64,000 nt of DNA. Source: Chitinophaga japonensis. Lineage in GTDB: Bacteria; Bacteroidota; Bacteroidia; Chitinophagales; Chitinophagaceae. The DNA lies in NCBI RefSeq assembly GCF_007830125.1, contig NZ_VLLG01000003.1, positions 1,168,247-1,232,246 on the forward strand, given 5' to 3'. The notes below the pieces were generated by a model. That model did not search any database and was not told the origin of the DNA. It saw only the letters and a list, made by a program, of their open reading frames with translations. This document shows positions 1 through 12,000 of this stretch, piece after piece. Each line of letters begins with the position of its first letter. Position 1 is the stretch's first letter. The position numbers and the translations under genes are program-made.

Positions 1-210
1 CCGCCGGCGTCAGGTACCAGTGAAAGTTATAGCTGCAAATGGTGGAACAGCACACAAAGGCAAAATAGATATAAGAATGCGCAGATGCCCGGATGTGCGG
101 GTAGGTGGAAGCATAGCCGTATTGTAAACCCAGCAGCACATCCGTTTGCCACACCATCAGCACTGCGCACAGGGCGATATAGAGCGAACTGAAGATGAAA
201 AACCTGAATA

Positions 211-214
<4 letters not shown>
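1..214 (-). CDS. Membrane protein, partial (C-terminus beyond window)
   Basis: The reading frame opens at a TTG whose last two bases overlap the TGA stop of the carboxylase gene upstream, and it runs off the left edge of the window. About 70 residues are visible. They begin [20 protein letters not shown] and form a first membrane segment, followed by a loop and a second hydrophobic, aromatic stretch ([10 protein letters not shown]). The frame has no ATG near its start, so the TTG start rests on the coupled overlap and the position of the first membrane segment. Function is unknown. The stop/start overlap suggests translational coupling to the carboxylase gene. Confidence 0.55.
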
Positions 215-1749
<1,535 letters not shown>

Positions 1750-1775
1750 GTGCGTTAATAAGGGGGTAAAGCTAA

Positions 1776-1808
1776 AAAATAAAAGGATTCCTGTGAAAAA
1801 GGAATCCT
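1776..1808 (-). terminator. Rho-independent terminator of the small lipoprotein gene
   Basis: An 8-bp perfect stem (AGGATTCC at 1784-1791 paired with GGAATCCT at 1801-1808) closes a 9-nt loop. Read on the minus strand it is followed by a U-rich tail (TTTTATTTTTT). It sits 28 nt past the lipoprotein stop and before the carboxylase start, so it separates the two transcripts. Confidence 0.85.
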
Positions 1809-1835
1809 CTTATGAACTAAGTTAGGTATTCTGCG

Positions 1836-2288
1836 CTAATATTTTATAATAGGTATCTTGGGAGTGATGATGGTGTCGCTGCTGTTGCCTGCATCATCTA
1901 TAATAAACACCCTTAAACGGAAGCTGTCGGGGTTTACGTTCGGATCATATATTTTGAAATCGGAGCTTTGCAGGTTATAGATCACTTCCGCATCCACCTT
2001 ACTGCCTTTGTGCGCGCCGATGTTGGGCATTTGCCGGGGGGCAAAGGCGCTGTCTGTCAGGGAGAGCGGGTCGCTGTCTATCACCGGGCGGAAGTAGAAC
2101 TGGTTCTGTATGTCGCCGTCGCCGTCCACCACCTGGAAAGTAGCGTCAAACTGGTCTACCAGGCTGTCAACAATGGCGGGAATGGAATAGGACTTGAAGG
2201 TGATCTGCGGCTTGGTGCCCACACTATCTTTGGAGCAGGCCACCAGCACCACTATGGCTGCCGCGGACAGTAAAAGTATTTGCTTCAT
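1836..2288 (-). CDS. Small lipoprotein of unknown function
   Basis: 150 residues. The N-terminus is a lipoprotein signal (MKQILLLSAAAIVVLVACSK) with lipobox LVAC and acylated Cys18. The mature part contains VVDGDGDIQNQFYF, and its second half ends with SFRLRVFIIDDAGNSSDTI, which reads like a beta-sandwich (Ig-like) domain. Such DGDG-containing lipoproteins are common in Bacteroidota and most have no known role. The gene is followed by its own terminator, so it is probably monocistronic. Membrane anchoring is well supported; function is not known. Confidence 0.8.
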   Translation of the reverse strand: MKQILLLSAAAIVVLVACSKDSVGTKPQITFKSYSIPAIVDSLVDQFDATFQVVDGDGDIQNQFYFRPVIDSDPLSLTDSAFAPRQMPNIGAHKGSKVDAEVIYNLQSSDFKIYDPNVNPDSFRLRVFIIDDAGNSSDTIITPKIPIIKY

Positions 2289-2358
2289 ATAACAAACCTA
2301 CGTTAATTATTTTACATTAATAAACGCGTTTAGGGCATCATTTGTTACCTGGCAGGCG

Positions 2359-2366
2359 TAACTTTG
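2359..2366 (+). promoter_or_regulatory. Candidate -7 element (TAACTTTG) for the LuxE-like gene
   Basis: TAACTTTG fits the Bacteroidota -7 consensus TAnnTTTG and lies 21 nt before the ATG. A TTTG lies 14 nt further upstream, shorter than the usual spacing of about 19, so the -33 box is unclear. Confidence 0.4.
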
Positions 2367-2387
2367 TGCGGTTTTTAAAAACGACTG

Positions 2388-3371
2388 ATGAACGGCCTGT
2401 CCCCGGAACATATTTTCAACCTGCAGGCGCCGGACCTTGAACCGGTGGCGCTGGAACTTTTCCGGTTCCAGTACCGGCATAACGACCTGTACCGGGCCTA
2501 TACGGACGCACTGCACATACGGCCCGCCGGGGTAAATGCCCTGACGGATATTCCCTTTTTGCCCATACAGTTCTTTAAAACGCATACGGTTACCACGGGC
2601 CATTTTGAGCCGCAACTGGTATTCGAGAGCAGCGGCACCACCCAAACGGTGAACAGCCGCCACCTGGTAAAGGACGCTTCCCTGTATGAACGCAGCTTCA
2701 TCACCGCCTTTGAACAGTTCTACGGCCCGGTGACGGATTACGTGGTGGTGGGATTACTGCCATCTTACCTGGAAAGGCAACATTCCTCGCTGGTGGTAAT
2801 GGTGCAGGAAATGATACGCCGCAGCGGGCAGGCCGGCAGCGGTTTTTACCTCTACGAACATGAAAAGCTGTACCGGCAGTTGCAGGAGACGGAGGCCCGC
2901 GGGCAGAAAGTGCTGCTCATTGGCGTTACGTTTGGCCTGCTGGATTTCGCGGAAAAATACCGCCTGTCCCTGCAGCATACCATTGTGATGGAGACCGGCG
3001 GCATGAAAGGCCGGCGGGAGGAATGGACCCGCGCACAGGTGCATGCGTTCCTCCGGGAAAGGCTGGGAGTGAGCGCCGTGCATGCGGAGTACGGGATGAC
3101 GGAGCTGCTCTCACAGGCTTATTCCTGCGGGGAAGGTATCTTTAATACCCCTCCCTGGATGAAGGTGCTGCTGCGCGATGAAAATGATCCCTTTCAATTA
3201 TTTACCGGCCGGGCCTCCGGCGTGATCAATGTAATAGACCTGGCCAACGTATATTCCTGTGCGTTCATCGCCACGGAGGACATCGGCAAGCTGCATGACA
3301 ACGGCAGCTTTGAAGTGCTGGGCCGGCTGGATAACTCCGCCCTGCGGGGCTGCAGCCTGATGGTCAGTTGA
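2388..3371 (+). CDS. LuxE-like acyl-protein synthetase / ANL-type ligase
   Basis: 327 residues resembling LuxE, the acyl-protein synthetase of the ANL adenylating superfamily, which activates a carboxylate with ATP and passes it on. Visible core motifs are the Ser/Thr-rich phosphate loop FESSGTTQ near residue 80, AEYGMTELLSQAY near 230 (A5 region), TEDIG near 295 (the ribose-binding Asp region) and GRLDNSALRG near 312. LuxE proper is about 370 residues. No luciferase or fatty-acid reductase genes are nearby, so light production is not implied. The gene runs convergently into the GMC oxidoreductase with an 11-nt gap. Substrate is unknown. Confidence 0.8.
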   Translation: MNGLSPEHIFNLQAPDLEPVALELFRFQYRHNDLYRAYTDALHIRPAGVNALTDIPFLPIQFFKTHTVTTGHFEPQLVFESSGTTQTVNSRHLVKDASLYERSFITAFEQFYGPVTDYVVVGLLPSYLERQHSSLVVMVQEMIRRSGQAGSGFYLYEHEKLYRQLQETEARGQKVLLIGVTFGLLDFAEKYRLSLQHTIVMETGGMKGRREEWTRAQVHAFLRERLGVSAVHAEYGMTELLSQAYSCGEGIFNTPPWMKVLLRDENDPFQLFTGRASGVINVIDLANVYSCAFIATEDIGKLHDNGSFEVLGRLDNSALRGCSLMVS

Positions 3372-3382
3372 GCGCCGCAGCG

Positions 3383-5071
3383 TCACAGGTTCCTTTTTTT
3401 CAGCTCATTAACGGCATGGTCCACTCCCCGGGCGGTAAGCGCCATGTAGGTGAGCGAGGGATTCTGGCAGGCGCTGGAAGCCATGGCGGCGCCATCGGTC
3501 ACAAAAACATTTTTGGCGTCCCACACCTGGTTATAGGCGTTGAGCACGGAGGTTTTCGGGTCTTTGCCCATACGGGCGGTGCCCATTTCGTGAATGCCAT
3601 GCCCCATGATATGGCCGTAATCCCAGGTTTGTATATCCTTTATACCGGCGGCTTCAAACATGTCTACCAGCTCTTTCAGGATATCTTTGCGCATGTTTAT
3701 TTCATTTTCTTTCAGGCCGGCGTCCATGGCCAGTACCGGCAGGCCCCATTTGTCCCGGCGGTTTTTGTCCAGCGTTATTTTATTCTCATGGTAGGGAAGT
3801 ATCTCACCAAAGCCGGTAGCGCCAATGGCCCAGTCCCCCGGCGTTGTCACGGCCTCCTTGAAAGCGGCGCCTACCCCCAGCTCCGCTACGGCCCGGTGCC
3901 AGCCTTCCCGGCTGGCGCCGCCCTGGTAGCCGAAGCCGCGCAGGTAGTCCCTTTTATCATTATACAGGTTGGCAAAGCGGGTAATGTAAAACCCGTTGGC
4001 GCGGCGGCCATAATAATATTTGTCCTCGAAGCCTTCCACGCGGCCGGTAGCGCCCAGCATGTAGTGATGGTCCATCACGTTATGTCCCAGTTCCCCGCTG
4101 CTGCTGCCCAGCCCCTCCGGCCAGATGTCCGTAGCGGAGTTCATGAGCACCCAGGTGGAATTGAGCGCAGAGGCGTTCAGGAAGATCACTTTTGCATAGT
4201 ATTCATAGGTCTGGTTGGTTTCCGCATCCAGCACTTCCACCCCTTTGGCCTTTTGCGTATCCTTATCGTACAGTATCCTGGTGACGATGGAGAAAGGACG
4301 TACCGTGAGCCTGCCTGTTTTCATGGCAGCGGGCAGGGTGGAGGACTGTGTGCTGAAATACCCGCCAAAGGGACAGCCCTCCCAGCAGCGGTCGCGGAAC
4401 TGGCATTGGTTCCTGCCTTCAATGGGCGCGGTGAGGTTGGCTACCCGGCCGATGATCATATGGCGGCTGTTATGGTAGTGCTGTTTTATCCGGGCGGCTA
4501 CATCTTTTTCCACGCAGTTCAGTTCCATGGGTGGCAGAAACTGCCCGTCCGGCAGGTGGGGCAGGGCTTCTTTGGAGCCACTGATGCCGGCAAACTTTTC
4601 CACGTAATCATACCAGGGCGCTAGGTCGCGGTAGCGGATGGGCCAGTCCACCCCGTACCCGTCCTTAGCATTGGCCTCAAAGTCAAAGTCGCTCAGGCGG
4701 TAGCTTTGCCGTCCCCACAAAATGGAGCGGCCGCCTACCTGGTAGCTGCGCCACCAGTTAAAGGGCTGTATTTCCGTATAGGGGCAGTCCTGCTCATTGG
4801 CCCAGTAATCCATGATCGGCTCATAGGCGGCGGTGCCATAGGTCCAGAACCGCGATATCACGGGCCGGTCCTTCTTTTGCTGCACAGTGGCGCGGCCGCG
4901 GTGTGGAAATTCCCATACGCTCTGGCCGGCGCTCTTGTAATCTTTGATATGCTCAAAGTTCCGTCCGCGTTCCAGCATCAGTGTTTTTAATCCTTTTTCC
5001 GTCAGTTCTTTGGCGGCCCAGCCTCCGCTGATGCCGGAGCCTACTACAATAGCGTCATAAGTGTTGGTCAT
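3383..5071 (-). CDS. GMC family oxidoreductase
   Basis: 562 residues. An FAD-dependent GMC (glucose-methanol-choline) oxidoreductase that oxidises alcohol groups of sugars or related compounds. The N-terminal dinucleotide-binding motif is VVGSGISGGWAAKELTEKG (residues 10-28). Residues 80-140 contain a Trp/Gly-rich stretch (YQVGGRSILWGRQSYR). The C-terminal catalytic region has GHGIHEMGTARMG around 492 and CQNPSLTYMALTARG near 540. No Tat or Sec signal is visible at this start. It is last in the SusC/SusD operon and overlaps the gene before it by 17 bp. No small gluconate-dehydrogenase subunit or cytochrome gene is adjacent, so the electron acceptor is unknown. Confidence 0.9.
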   Translation of the reverse strand: MTNTYDAIVVGSGISGGWAAKELTEKGLKTLMLERGRNFEHIKDYKSAGQSVWEFPHRGRATVQQKKDRPVISRFWTYGTAAYEPIMDYWANEQDCPYTEIQPFNWWRSYQVGGRSILWGRQSYRLSDFDFEANAKDGYGVDWPIRYRDLAPWYDYVEKFAGISGSKEALPHLPDGQFLPPMELNCVEKDVAARIKQHYHNSRHMIIGRVANLTAPIEGRNQCQFRDRCWEGCPFGGYFSTQSSTLPAAMKTGRLTVRPFSIVTRILYDKDTQKAKGVEVLDAETNQTYEYYAKVIFLNASALNSTWVLMNSATDIWPEGLGSSSGELGHNVMDHHYMLGATGRVEGFEDKYYYGRRANGFYITRFANLYNDKRDYLRGFGYQGGASREGWHRAVAELGVGAAFKEAVTTPGDWAIGATGFGEILPYHENKITLDKNRRDKWGLPVLAMDAGLKENEINMRKDILKELVDMFEAAGIKDIQTWDYGHIMGHGIHEMGTARMGKDPKTSVLNAYNQVWDAKNVFVTDGAAMASSACQNPSLTYMALTARGVDHAVNELKKRNL

Positions 5072-8000
5072 GCTTCCTGTGTGGTTTTGATAAGCCGGAC
5101 AGCTCTTTGGATACTGCCAGGCTGGAAGGCGCGTAAGTAAATATTTTTACGGCTTCATTGTTCATGGCTACTACCAGCAGCAGCGATTTTCCTGCCTGCA
5201 GGAGGGTCATATCCCGTACCGGTCCCCTGATGCAGATGCCGCTCTGCTGCGCCGGCAGGGCGGTAAAATTACCTTTGCCGTCGCCTTTCAGCAGCGTGCC
5301 GTAGCTGGCGTCGTAAATGCCTACTTCGGGTTTGCTCTGGTAAAAGTTGCCGCCCATTAAGATATCAACTTTTTCGTCCCCGTCATAATCCGCTACCGCC
5401 ATACCATACATGGGCGATAGCTGGGCGGCTGCCGGTAAAGCTTTAACGCTGAAAGTGCCGTTCCTGTTGTTGAGGAACACGGCGCTTTCCAGGATATAGG
5501 CATCCAGCTTCACCGCTTTTTGCAGTTGCCCCGGCGTGAATATATCCTCTATACGCTGGTGTTTGTACTGCTCGTACTGCAGGTATTTCTTCTTAAGCGA
5601 GGGGATCACGCTTACCAGGTCGTGGCGCAGCACCAGGGGATAGGCGGTATCCCTGTTAAAGCAGGTCAGGATCTGCTTGATGCTGCCACTGTTGTCAAAA
5701 TCGCCGGCGTACAGGCATACGGGCCGGGCAACGCTGGCCTTGAAACGGGAGTTGCGCCCGTGGTTGCCGGCAATGATATCGGGGTAACCATCGTTATTGA
5801 CATCCGCTACCTGCAGGCGGTTCCACCAGCCATTGGTTTTTTCCAGGCCGGCGGCGGTGGTTATTTCCTGCAGGTGCCTGCCGGTGTTGCGGAACAGGCG
5901 CAGCGGCATGTATTCGCCGGTCACTACTAGGTCGGGCCGCTTGTCTTTGTCAATGTCCGTCCAGGCGGCGTCGGTGATCATGCCGGCCGCTTGCAGCGGC
6001 GGCGCTACGGTGGCGGTAACATCGGTAAAGATGCCTTTGCCGTTGTTGTTCAATACATAGCCCTTGCAGGGGTAGCCGTAGCGCATGGGCTTTAAGCGCA
6101 CGCCTACAAACAGGTCCGCATCGCCGTCGCCATCATAGTCGGCGGCGGTTACGCAACTGCTGCTCTCAAAAATGTAAGACGGCAGTACCTGCTGCGACCG
6201 GGTGAAATTACCCTGGCCGTCGTTGATGTACAGGCGGTCTATCAGTGCGGTGGCATTGGGAGAAAATTCATTACCGCCGCTGCATACGTAGAGGTCTGCA
6301 TCGCCATCGCCGTCTGCGTCAAAGAAAAGTGCGTCTGTATCTTCGCCGGCTTTGTCATTTTCCAGCAGCGCGGTATTGGTTGGCATGAACCGGCCGGCCG
6401 GCGTTTGCACATACAAAGCGCCCGGCTGGTCTTTTGCGCCGCAGAGATAAAGATCCTCCAGCCCGTCGTTATTGACATCGCCTTTGGCAATGCGCGGCCC
6501 GGGGGTGGAGAGCATATGGAAGATCAGGCGGTCGCGGTCAAAGTCCACAAAATCATTTTCCCGGTGGGTAAAGTTGATGCCGCGGCGGTTGCTTTCCATG
6601 AACAGGGCGGGCGGCGCCGGCGCCGCGGGGGAGCTGCCGGGCATCGCTGCTTCGCTTTGTTTTACGGTAATGTGCCGGTTGGGCGGCAGGTTGCGAACGA
6701 TGTTCGTTTCCCCACCGGGCCATTGCACTACTACGGAGTCTATGCGGGCCGTGCGGCCCAGGCCAAAATTCAGGCGGTTGTCTACGGTGGATTCAAAGCC
6801 CCGCATGGGCATCTGCTCCTGGTACGCAATGGCGCCGTTGTAATGCACCGTTACCTTCGCGCCAATGCCAAAGCGGTTGGCGCCCGCGCCTTCCAGGCTT
6901 ATTTTCAGGAATTTGTTTTCCGGGTGCTGCTGCCTGGCTTCATTGCGGTATACGAAGCAAGGCATGTTTACATTATTCACCACCAGGTCCAGGTCGCCGT
7001 CATTGTCCAGGTCCGCATAGGCCGCGCCATTGCTGAAGCCCGGCTGGTCCAGTCCCCAGGCGGCGGCCTCGTTGGTAAAGGTAAAGTCGCCGTTGTTGCG
7101 GAAAGCATAGCTGGGCACAGGATGGGAAGGGATCAGGTCTATCAGCTTTTTAAAGTTGGCTTTGCGGGTGATCACTTCCCGGAAGAAGGCTTCATTGGAA
7201 ATGTACTGTATATAATCTTCGTTGGTAAGGTCCTGGTAGATGCCATTGGCCACAAAAATATCCTTGCGGCCGTCGTTGTCCAGATCCGTTATCAGCGCGC
7301 CCCAGCTCCAGTCTGTGGCGCATACGCCGGCCAGGCGCCCTATTTCGCTGAAGGTGTTGTTGCCGTTGTTCAGTTGCAGCGTATTGCGGGTAAACTGGTG
7401 GTAGTAGTCATACTGCAGGTTTAGCTGGTATTTGTCCCAGTTCTCAAAGGTGGTGTTGGTTTTGAGGCGGGCGTTGTCTTCGGGCAGCATTTCGGTTACA
7501 AATATGTCGGAATGCCCGTCATTGTTGATGTCCGCCATATCAGCGCCCATGGAGGCATTGCTGATGCTGATCATCTGTTCTTCGAGGCATTCCCGGAAAC
7601 TGCCGTCGCGTTGGTTGATGTACAGGTAGTCGCGCTCAAAGAAATCGTTGGATACGTAAATATCCTGCCAGCCGTCATTATCCAGGTCGCCTACGGTAAC
7701 GCCTAAACCAAAACCGATGGCGCTGCCGTAAATGCCGGCCTGTTCGCTTATATCCGTAAAGTGACCGCCGTCGTTGCGGAAGAACTTATGCCCGCCCAGG
7801 GAGTCCCTTTTATTCCGTTCATTTTCCTTCAGGTTAAAGCTGCCGATGGCTTTAAAGGAATTGTTGAGCAGGAACATATCCAGGTCGCCGTCATGATCAT
7901 AGTCAAAGAAAGCGGCGTGGGTAGACAGGCCGTGATCGGCCAGGCCGTAGTCCTGCGCCATTTCCCGGAAGGCGCCGTTGCCCTGGTTAATGTACAGCTC

Positions 8001-8438
8001 ATTCTGCCGCTTGTCGCCTTTTATGTCGCCGCTGTTGCATACGTAGATGTCCAGCCAGCCGTCGCCGTTCACGTCCGCCATGCTTACGCCGGTAGACCAT
8101 TTGCCTTTTTTGCCGATGCCTGCCTGTTCCGTAATGTCCTCGAACTGCAGGTGGCCTTTGTTCAGGTACAGGCGGTTAGGCAGCATGTTGGCGGTGAAGA
8201 ACACATCGGGCAGGCTGTCGCCATTCACATCCCCGATGGCTACGCCGCCGCCATTGTAAAAATTGCGGTAGGTGTAGATGTTGAACTGGTCGTCGTAGGT
8301 CAGGTCGTTGCTGAAACGGATATTGGTTTCCTCCGCGGTAAGCTGTGTGAAAAGGGTGGCAGGCTTTTCAGTCCCGGGGGAACAGGCTACCAGTAATATA
8401 AGCAGTAATGTGCTGAAGTGCTGATTATTTCGTTGCAT
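5055..8438 (-). CDS. Large FG-GAP/VCBS-repeat lipoprotein with UnbV/ASPIC domain (copy 2)
   Basis: 1127 residues, predicted surface or periplasmic lipoprotein (signal ending LLVACSPG, lipidated Cys19). It contains many FG-GAP/VCBS-type beta-propeller blades, seen as repeated calcium-loop motifs such as DVNGDGWLDIYV, DYDHDGDLDMF, DLDNDGDLDLV and DADGDGDADLYV. An UnbV/ASPIC-like segment near residues 530-590 contains GIGAKVTVHYNG and MPMRGFESTVDNRLNFGLG. This architecture is frequent next to SusC/SusD in Bacteroidota, but its ligand is unknown. It is a close paralogue of the protein at 9029-12421, and the two flank a small lipoprotein gene. It overlaps the next gene by 17 bp and the preceding one by 14 bp. 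Confidence 0.9.
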   Translation of the reverse strand: MQRNNQHFSTLLLILLVACSPGTEKPATLFTQLTAEETNIRFSNDLTYDDQFNIYTYRNFYNGGGVAIGDVNGDSLPDVFFTANMLPNRLYLNKGHLQFEDITEQAGIGKKGKWSTGVSMADVNGDGWLDIYVCNSGDIKGDKRQNELYINQGNGAFREMAQDYGLADHGLSTHAAFFDYDHDGDLDMFLLNNSFKAIGSFNLKENERNKRDSLGGHKFFRNDGGHFTDISEQAGIYGSAIGFGLGVTVGDLDNDGWQDIYVSNDFFERDYLYINQRDGSFRECLEEQMISISNASMGADMADINNDGHSDIFVTEMLPEDNARLKTNTTFENWDKYQLNLQYDYYHQFTRNTLQLNNGNNTFSEIGRLAGVCATDWSWGALITDLDNDGRKDIFVANGIYQDLTNEDYIQYISNEAFFREVITRKANFKKLIDLIPSHPVPSYAFRNNGDFTFTNEAAAWGLDQPGFSNGAAYADLDNDGDLDLVVNNVNMPCFVYRNEARQQHPENKFLKISLEGAGANRFGIGAKVTVHYNGAIAYQEQMPMRGFESTVDNRLNFGLGRTARIDSVVVQWPGGETNIVRNLPPNRHITVKQSEAAMPGSSPAAPAPPALFMESNRRGINFTHRENDFVDFDRDRLIFHMLSTPGPRIAKGDVNNDGLEDLYLCGAKDQPGALYVQTPAGRFMPTNTALLENDKAGEDTDALFFDADGDGDADLYVCSGGNEFSPNATALIDRLYINDGQGNFTRSQQVLPSYIFESSSCVTAADYDGDGDADLFVGVRLKPMRYGYPCKGYVLNNNGKGIFTDVTATVAPPLQAAGMITDAAWTDIDKDKRPDLVVTGEYMPLRLFRNTGRHLQEITTAAGLEKTNGWWNRLQVADVNNDGYPDIIAGNHGRNSRFKASVARPVCLYAGDFDNSGSIKQILTCFNRDTAYPLVLRHDLVSVIPSLKKKYLQYEQYKHQRIEDIFTPGQLQKAVKLDAYILESAVFLNNRNGTFSVKALPAAAQLSPMYGMAVADYDGDEKVDILMGGNFYQSKPEVGIYDASYGTLLKGDGKGNFTALPAQQSGICIRGPVRDMTLLQAGKSLLLVVAMNNEAVKIFTYAPSSLAVSKELSGLSKPHRKHDQHL

Positions 8439-9015
8439 GACCGTCCTCCGTTTTAGCAGTGAGTAAATCCGTATAATCCACTTTTACAAGCATGTCATCA
8501 TAGCGGCCAATGATGATGCGCCGGTTGCCATCCACTTTTACATAGATGGTGCCGCGCTCCTTGTCCGATATGGTAAGGAAGGGATTGCCGGTGCTGTACC
8601 ATTTTTTGTACAGCGCCAGCACATCGGGCAGCAGGCTGTCTGCCCAGAGGTGCTTGTTCCATGGCGCCCAGCCGTCATACTCAAAGGTGGCGCGCATACC
8701 GGATATTTTGTTGTGGGTGAAGGAAGGGTAGAAGTTGAGGGAGGCCGGGTGTTTCAGCTCATGGTTATTGAGCCGGTATAGTACGGCGGTGTTGCTCTGC
8801 CCGTCTGTAAACAGTCCCTTCTTGTTCATTTCCCAGCAGTGCGCAAAGAACTGCTTGCTGGTCATGCCGAAATGAATGCCGAAGAAAAGGCTGTCCGCGT
8901 GCACGCCACTGGCCACTTCCCGCTTCATCAGCGATTTATACCGTTCAAACTGCAGGTCCATGCAGCCGGCAAGGAGGTATGTTATCAATAATATAAGAGG
9001 TATGCCCGGTTTCAT
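8425..9015 (-). CDS. Small lipoprotein between the two FG-GAP proteins
   Basis: 196 residues from the ATG at 9015, chosen because it begins a lipoprotein signal (MKPGIPLILLITYLLAGC, lipidated Cys18). The frame stays open further upstream to 9069, but that would add a charged leader before the signal. The mature protein is rich in aromatic and charged residues and ends in a beta-rich part (TIYVKVDGNRRIIIGRYDD). I recognise no domain. Its place in the operon, overlapping the following gene by 14 bp, suggests it works with the FG-GAP proteins at the cell surface. Function unknown. Confidence 0.75.
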   Translation of the reverse strand: MKPGIPLILLITYLLAGCMDLQFERYKSLMKREVASGVHADSLFFGIHFGMTSKQFFAHCWEMNKKGLFTDGQSNTAVLYRLNNHELKHPASLNFYPSFTHNKISGMRATFEYDGWAPWNKHLWADSLLPDVLALYKKWYSTGNPFLTISDKERGTIYVKVDGNRRIIIGRYDDMLVKVDYTDLLTAKTEDGHATK

Positions 9016-9028
9016 ATTGCTATCGTTT

Positions 9029-12000
9029 TTAGAACCTGCCAGGTCCCTGGAATACCTGGATCTTGTCATCGTTTTTCGCCACCAGCAATAGTGAGCTGTG
9101 TTTTGTTTTTACTGTTACAATATCCCGTACGGCGCCGGTGGTAAAGAAGCCGGACTGCGCGGCCGGTACCGGGCTGAAGTTGCCTTTGCCATCGCCTTTC
9201 AGGAGCAGGCCATAGCTGGCGTCGTAAATGCCGGCTTCGGGTTTGGACTGGTAATAGTTGCCGCCCAGCAGCATATCCGTATAGCCGTCCTTGTCAAAGT
9301 CGGCAGCCAGCAATCCATATATGGGTGATAATTGCGCGGCGGCAGGCAGTGGCTTGCAGGTAAAGGCCCCCTTCCTGTTGTTCAGCAGCACGCAGCTTTG
9401 CAGCGTATAGGCATCCAGGCGCTGGGCCTTCTCCAGTTGGGCGGGGGTGAAAATATCCTGTATGGTCTGTACCTGGTATTGCTCATATTTCAGGTACTTC
9501 TTTTTCAGGTAGGGCAGCACGGCTACCAGGTCGTGCCGCAGCAGCACGGGATAGGCGCTGTCCTTGTTGTAGCAGGTAATGATCTGTTCTGTGCTGCCAT
9601 TATTGTCGAAATCACTGGTGTACATGCTCACGGGCTTGTCGGCAGCCGCCTTAAACCTGGAATTGAGCCCGTGGTTGCCGGCAATGATGTCGGGGTAGCC
9701 GTCATTATTCACATCGGCAATGGCTATACGGTTCCACCAGCCATTGGTCTGCCCCAGGCCGGCGGGGCCGGTCACTTCCTGCAGGTAAGCGCCTTCGTTG
9801 TGAAAGAGGCGCAGCGGCATGTATTCGCCTGCTATCACCAGGTCTGGCCGGTTGTCCCGGTCATAGTCCAGCCATTGTGCATCGGTAGCCATGCCGGTTG
9901 TTTTCAGCGCAGGGGCGGCCTGGTCTGTTACGTCGGTGAACCGGCCTTTCCCGTTATTGTTCAGCACATAGCCCCGGCAGGGATAGCCGTAGCGGAAGGG
10001 TTTTAGCCGTACGCCCACAAACAGGTCCATATCGCCGTCGCTGTCATAGTCGGCGGCCGTTACGCAGCTACTGCTTTCAAAGGTAAAGGAGGGCAGCACC
10101 TGTGCAGATTTCTCAAATACGCCTTTCCCGTTATTGATATACAGCCGGTCTATTAACGCCGTGGCGTTGGGGGAGAAGGCATTGCCCCCGCTGCATACGT
10201 AAAGGTCCGCATCGCCGTCGTTATCTGCGTCAAAGAACAGGGCGTCGGTATCTTCGCTGAGCTGGTCCTGCGCCCATATTTTTTCATTCGTTTTTTCAAA
10301 GCCGCCGCCGGCCGTTTGCACATACAGCGCGCCCGCCTGGTCTTTGGCGCCGCAGATGTAAATGTCTTCCAGCCCGTCGTTGTTCACATCCGCCTGGGCC
10401 AGGCGGGGGCCTTGCCGGGAGGGCATCTGGAAAATGAGGCGGTCCCGGTCAAAGTCCACGAAGCTGCATTCGCGATGTGCAAAGCCGATGCCGGCATTGC
10501 TGCGGCTTTCCGTAAACAGTGGCGCGGCATGGGATGCCAAGGCAGTACGCAGCAGGTCGGCGCTGCCGGTAGCCCGGGCCTCGCTTTGCTTCACCAGTAT
10601 GCGCTGGTTGGGTTGCACCTGTTTCAGGATATTCCGGCGGCCGTCCGGCCATTGCACGATCACGGAATCTATATGTTCCGTGCGGCCCAGGCCAAAGGTG
10701 AGCCGGTTATCCACGGTAGATTCAAAGCCCCGCATGGGCATCTGTTCCTGATAGGCCAGGGTATTGTTGTAGCGCACTGTTACTTTGGTGCCGATGCCGG
10801 CGGTATTCTTTCCCTCGCCCTGCAGGCTTACCTGCAGGAACCTGTTCTCCGGGTGCAACTGTGCGCTTTCATTCCGGTAAATGAAGCAGGGCATGTTCAC
10901 GTTATTGATCACCAGGTCCAGGTCGCCATCGTTATCCAGGTCGCCGAAGGCGGAACCGTTACTGAAGCCCGGTTCGTCCAGCCCCCATGCTGCTGCACGG
11001 TTGGTGAACGTAAGGTCGCCGTTGTTGCAGAAGGCATAATTGGAGAGGGCATTGGAGGGGATGAGGTCCACCAGCTTTTTGATGATGTCCTTTTCCTTGT
11101 TCAGGATCTGTGCGCGGATGGCGCCGGTGGCGTTGGCGGTGTACTGGATGTAATCCTGGTCGGTAATGTCTTTGTAGATGCCATTGGCCACGAAAATATC
11201 CTTCCACCCGTCATTGTCCAGGTCTGCTATCAGCGCGCCCCAGCTCCAGTCCGTGGCGCATACGCCGGCAAAGCGCCCTATCTCGCTGAAATAGTGCTGG
11301 GCGGCGGGCGTATCAATGCGCAGCAGGGGGCCATTGTTCAGTTGCAGGGTGTTCCTGACAAACTGTTTGTAGTAACCGTTGCGGATGTCGGACTGGTATT
11401 TGTCCCAGTTATCGAAATTGGTCTTTGTTTTTATCCTGGCCTCTGTTTCGGGCAGCATATCCGTTACATATATTTCCGGGTAGCTGTCATTGTTGATGTC
11501 CGCAATATCGGCGCCCATCGCACTCAGGCTGATCTCCCGGATGTATTGCTCCAGGCATTCCCTGAAAGATCCGTTGTGCCGGTTGATATAGAGGTAGTCT
11601 TTTTCAAAGAAATCGTTGGACACGTAAATGTCCTGCCAGCCGTCTTTGTTGATATCCGCAATGGTCACGCCCAGCCCGAAACCGATCTTGCTGCTGTAGA
11701 TACCGGCTTGCTGCGTGACGTCTGTAAAATGACCGTTGTCCTGCCGGTACAGCTTGTTGCCGCCCAGCGGATCGGGGTATTGGCGCTGGTCCGGCACCAG
11801 GTCATAGTTGCCTACAGAGCGGAAGGAATTGTTGAGCAGGTAGCAATCCAGGTCGCCATCGTTATCGTAATCAAAAAAAGCGGCGTGGGTGGAAAGGCCG
11901 CGGTTGTCCAGGCCGTAGCTGGCCGCCCGTTCTGTAAAGGTGCCGTTGCGGTTGTTGATGAACAGCATGTTGCCGCGGTCCAGGTTTTTCATGTCGGAAG

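Noticed and set aside
2388..3371. LuxE-like gene considered as part of a bioluminescence operon
   Set aside because: No luxCDAB-type genes are present on either side.
3368..4624. 418-codon plus-strand open frame opposite the GMC oxidoreductase
   Set aside because: The sense strand encodes the FAD-binding and C-terminal GMC motifs, so this frame is a shadow.
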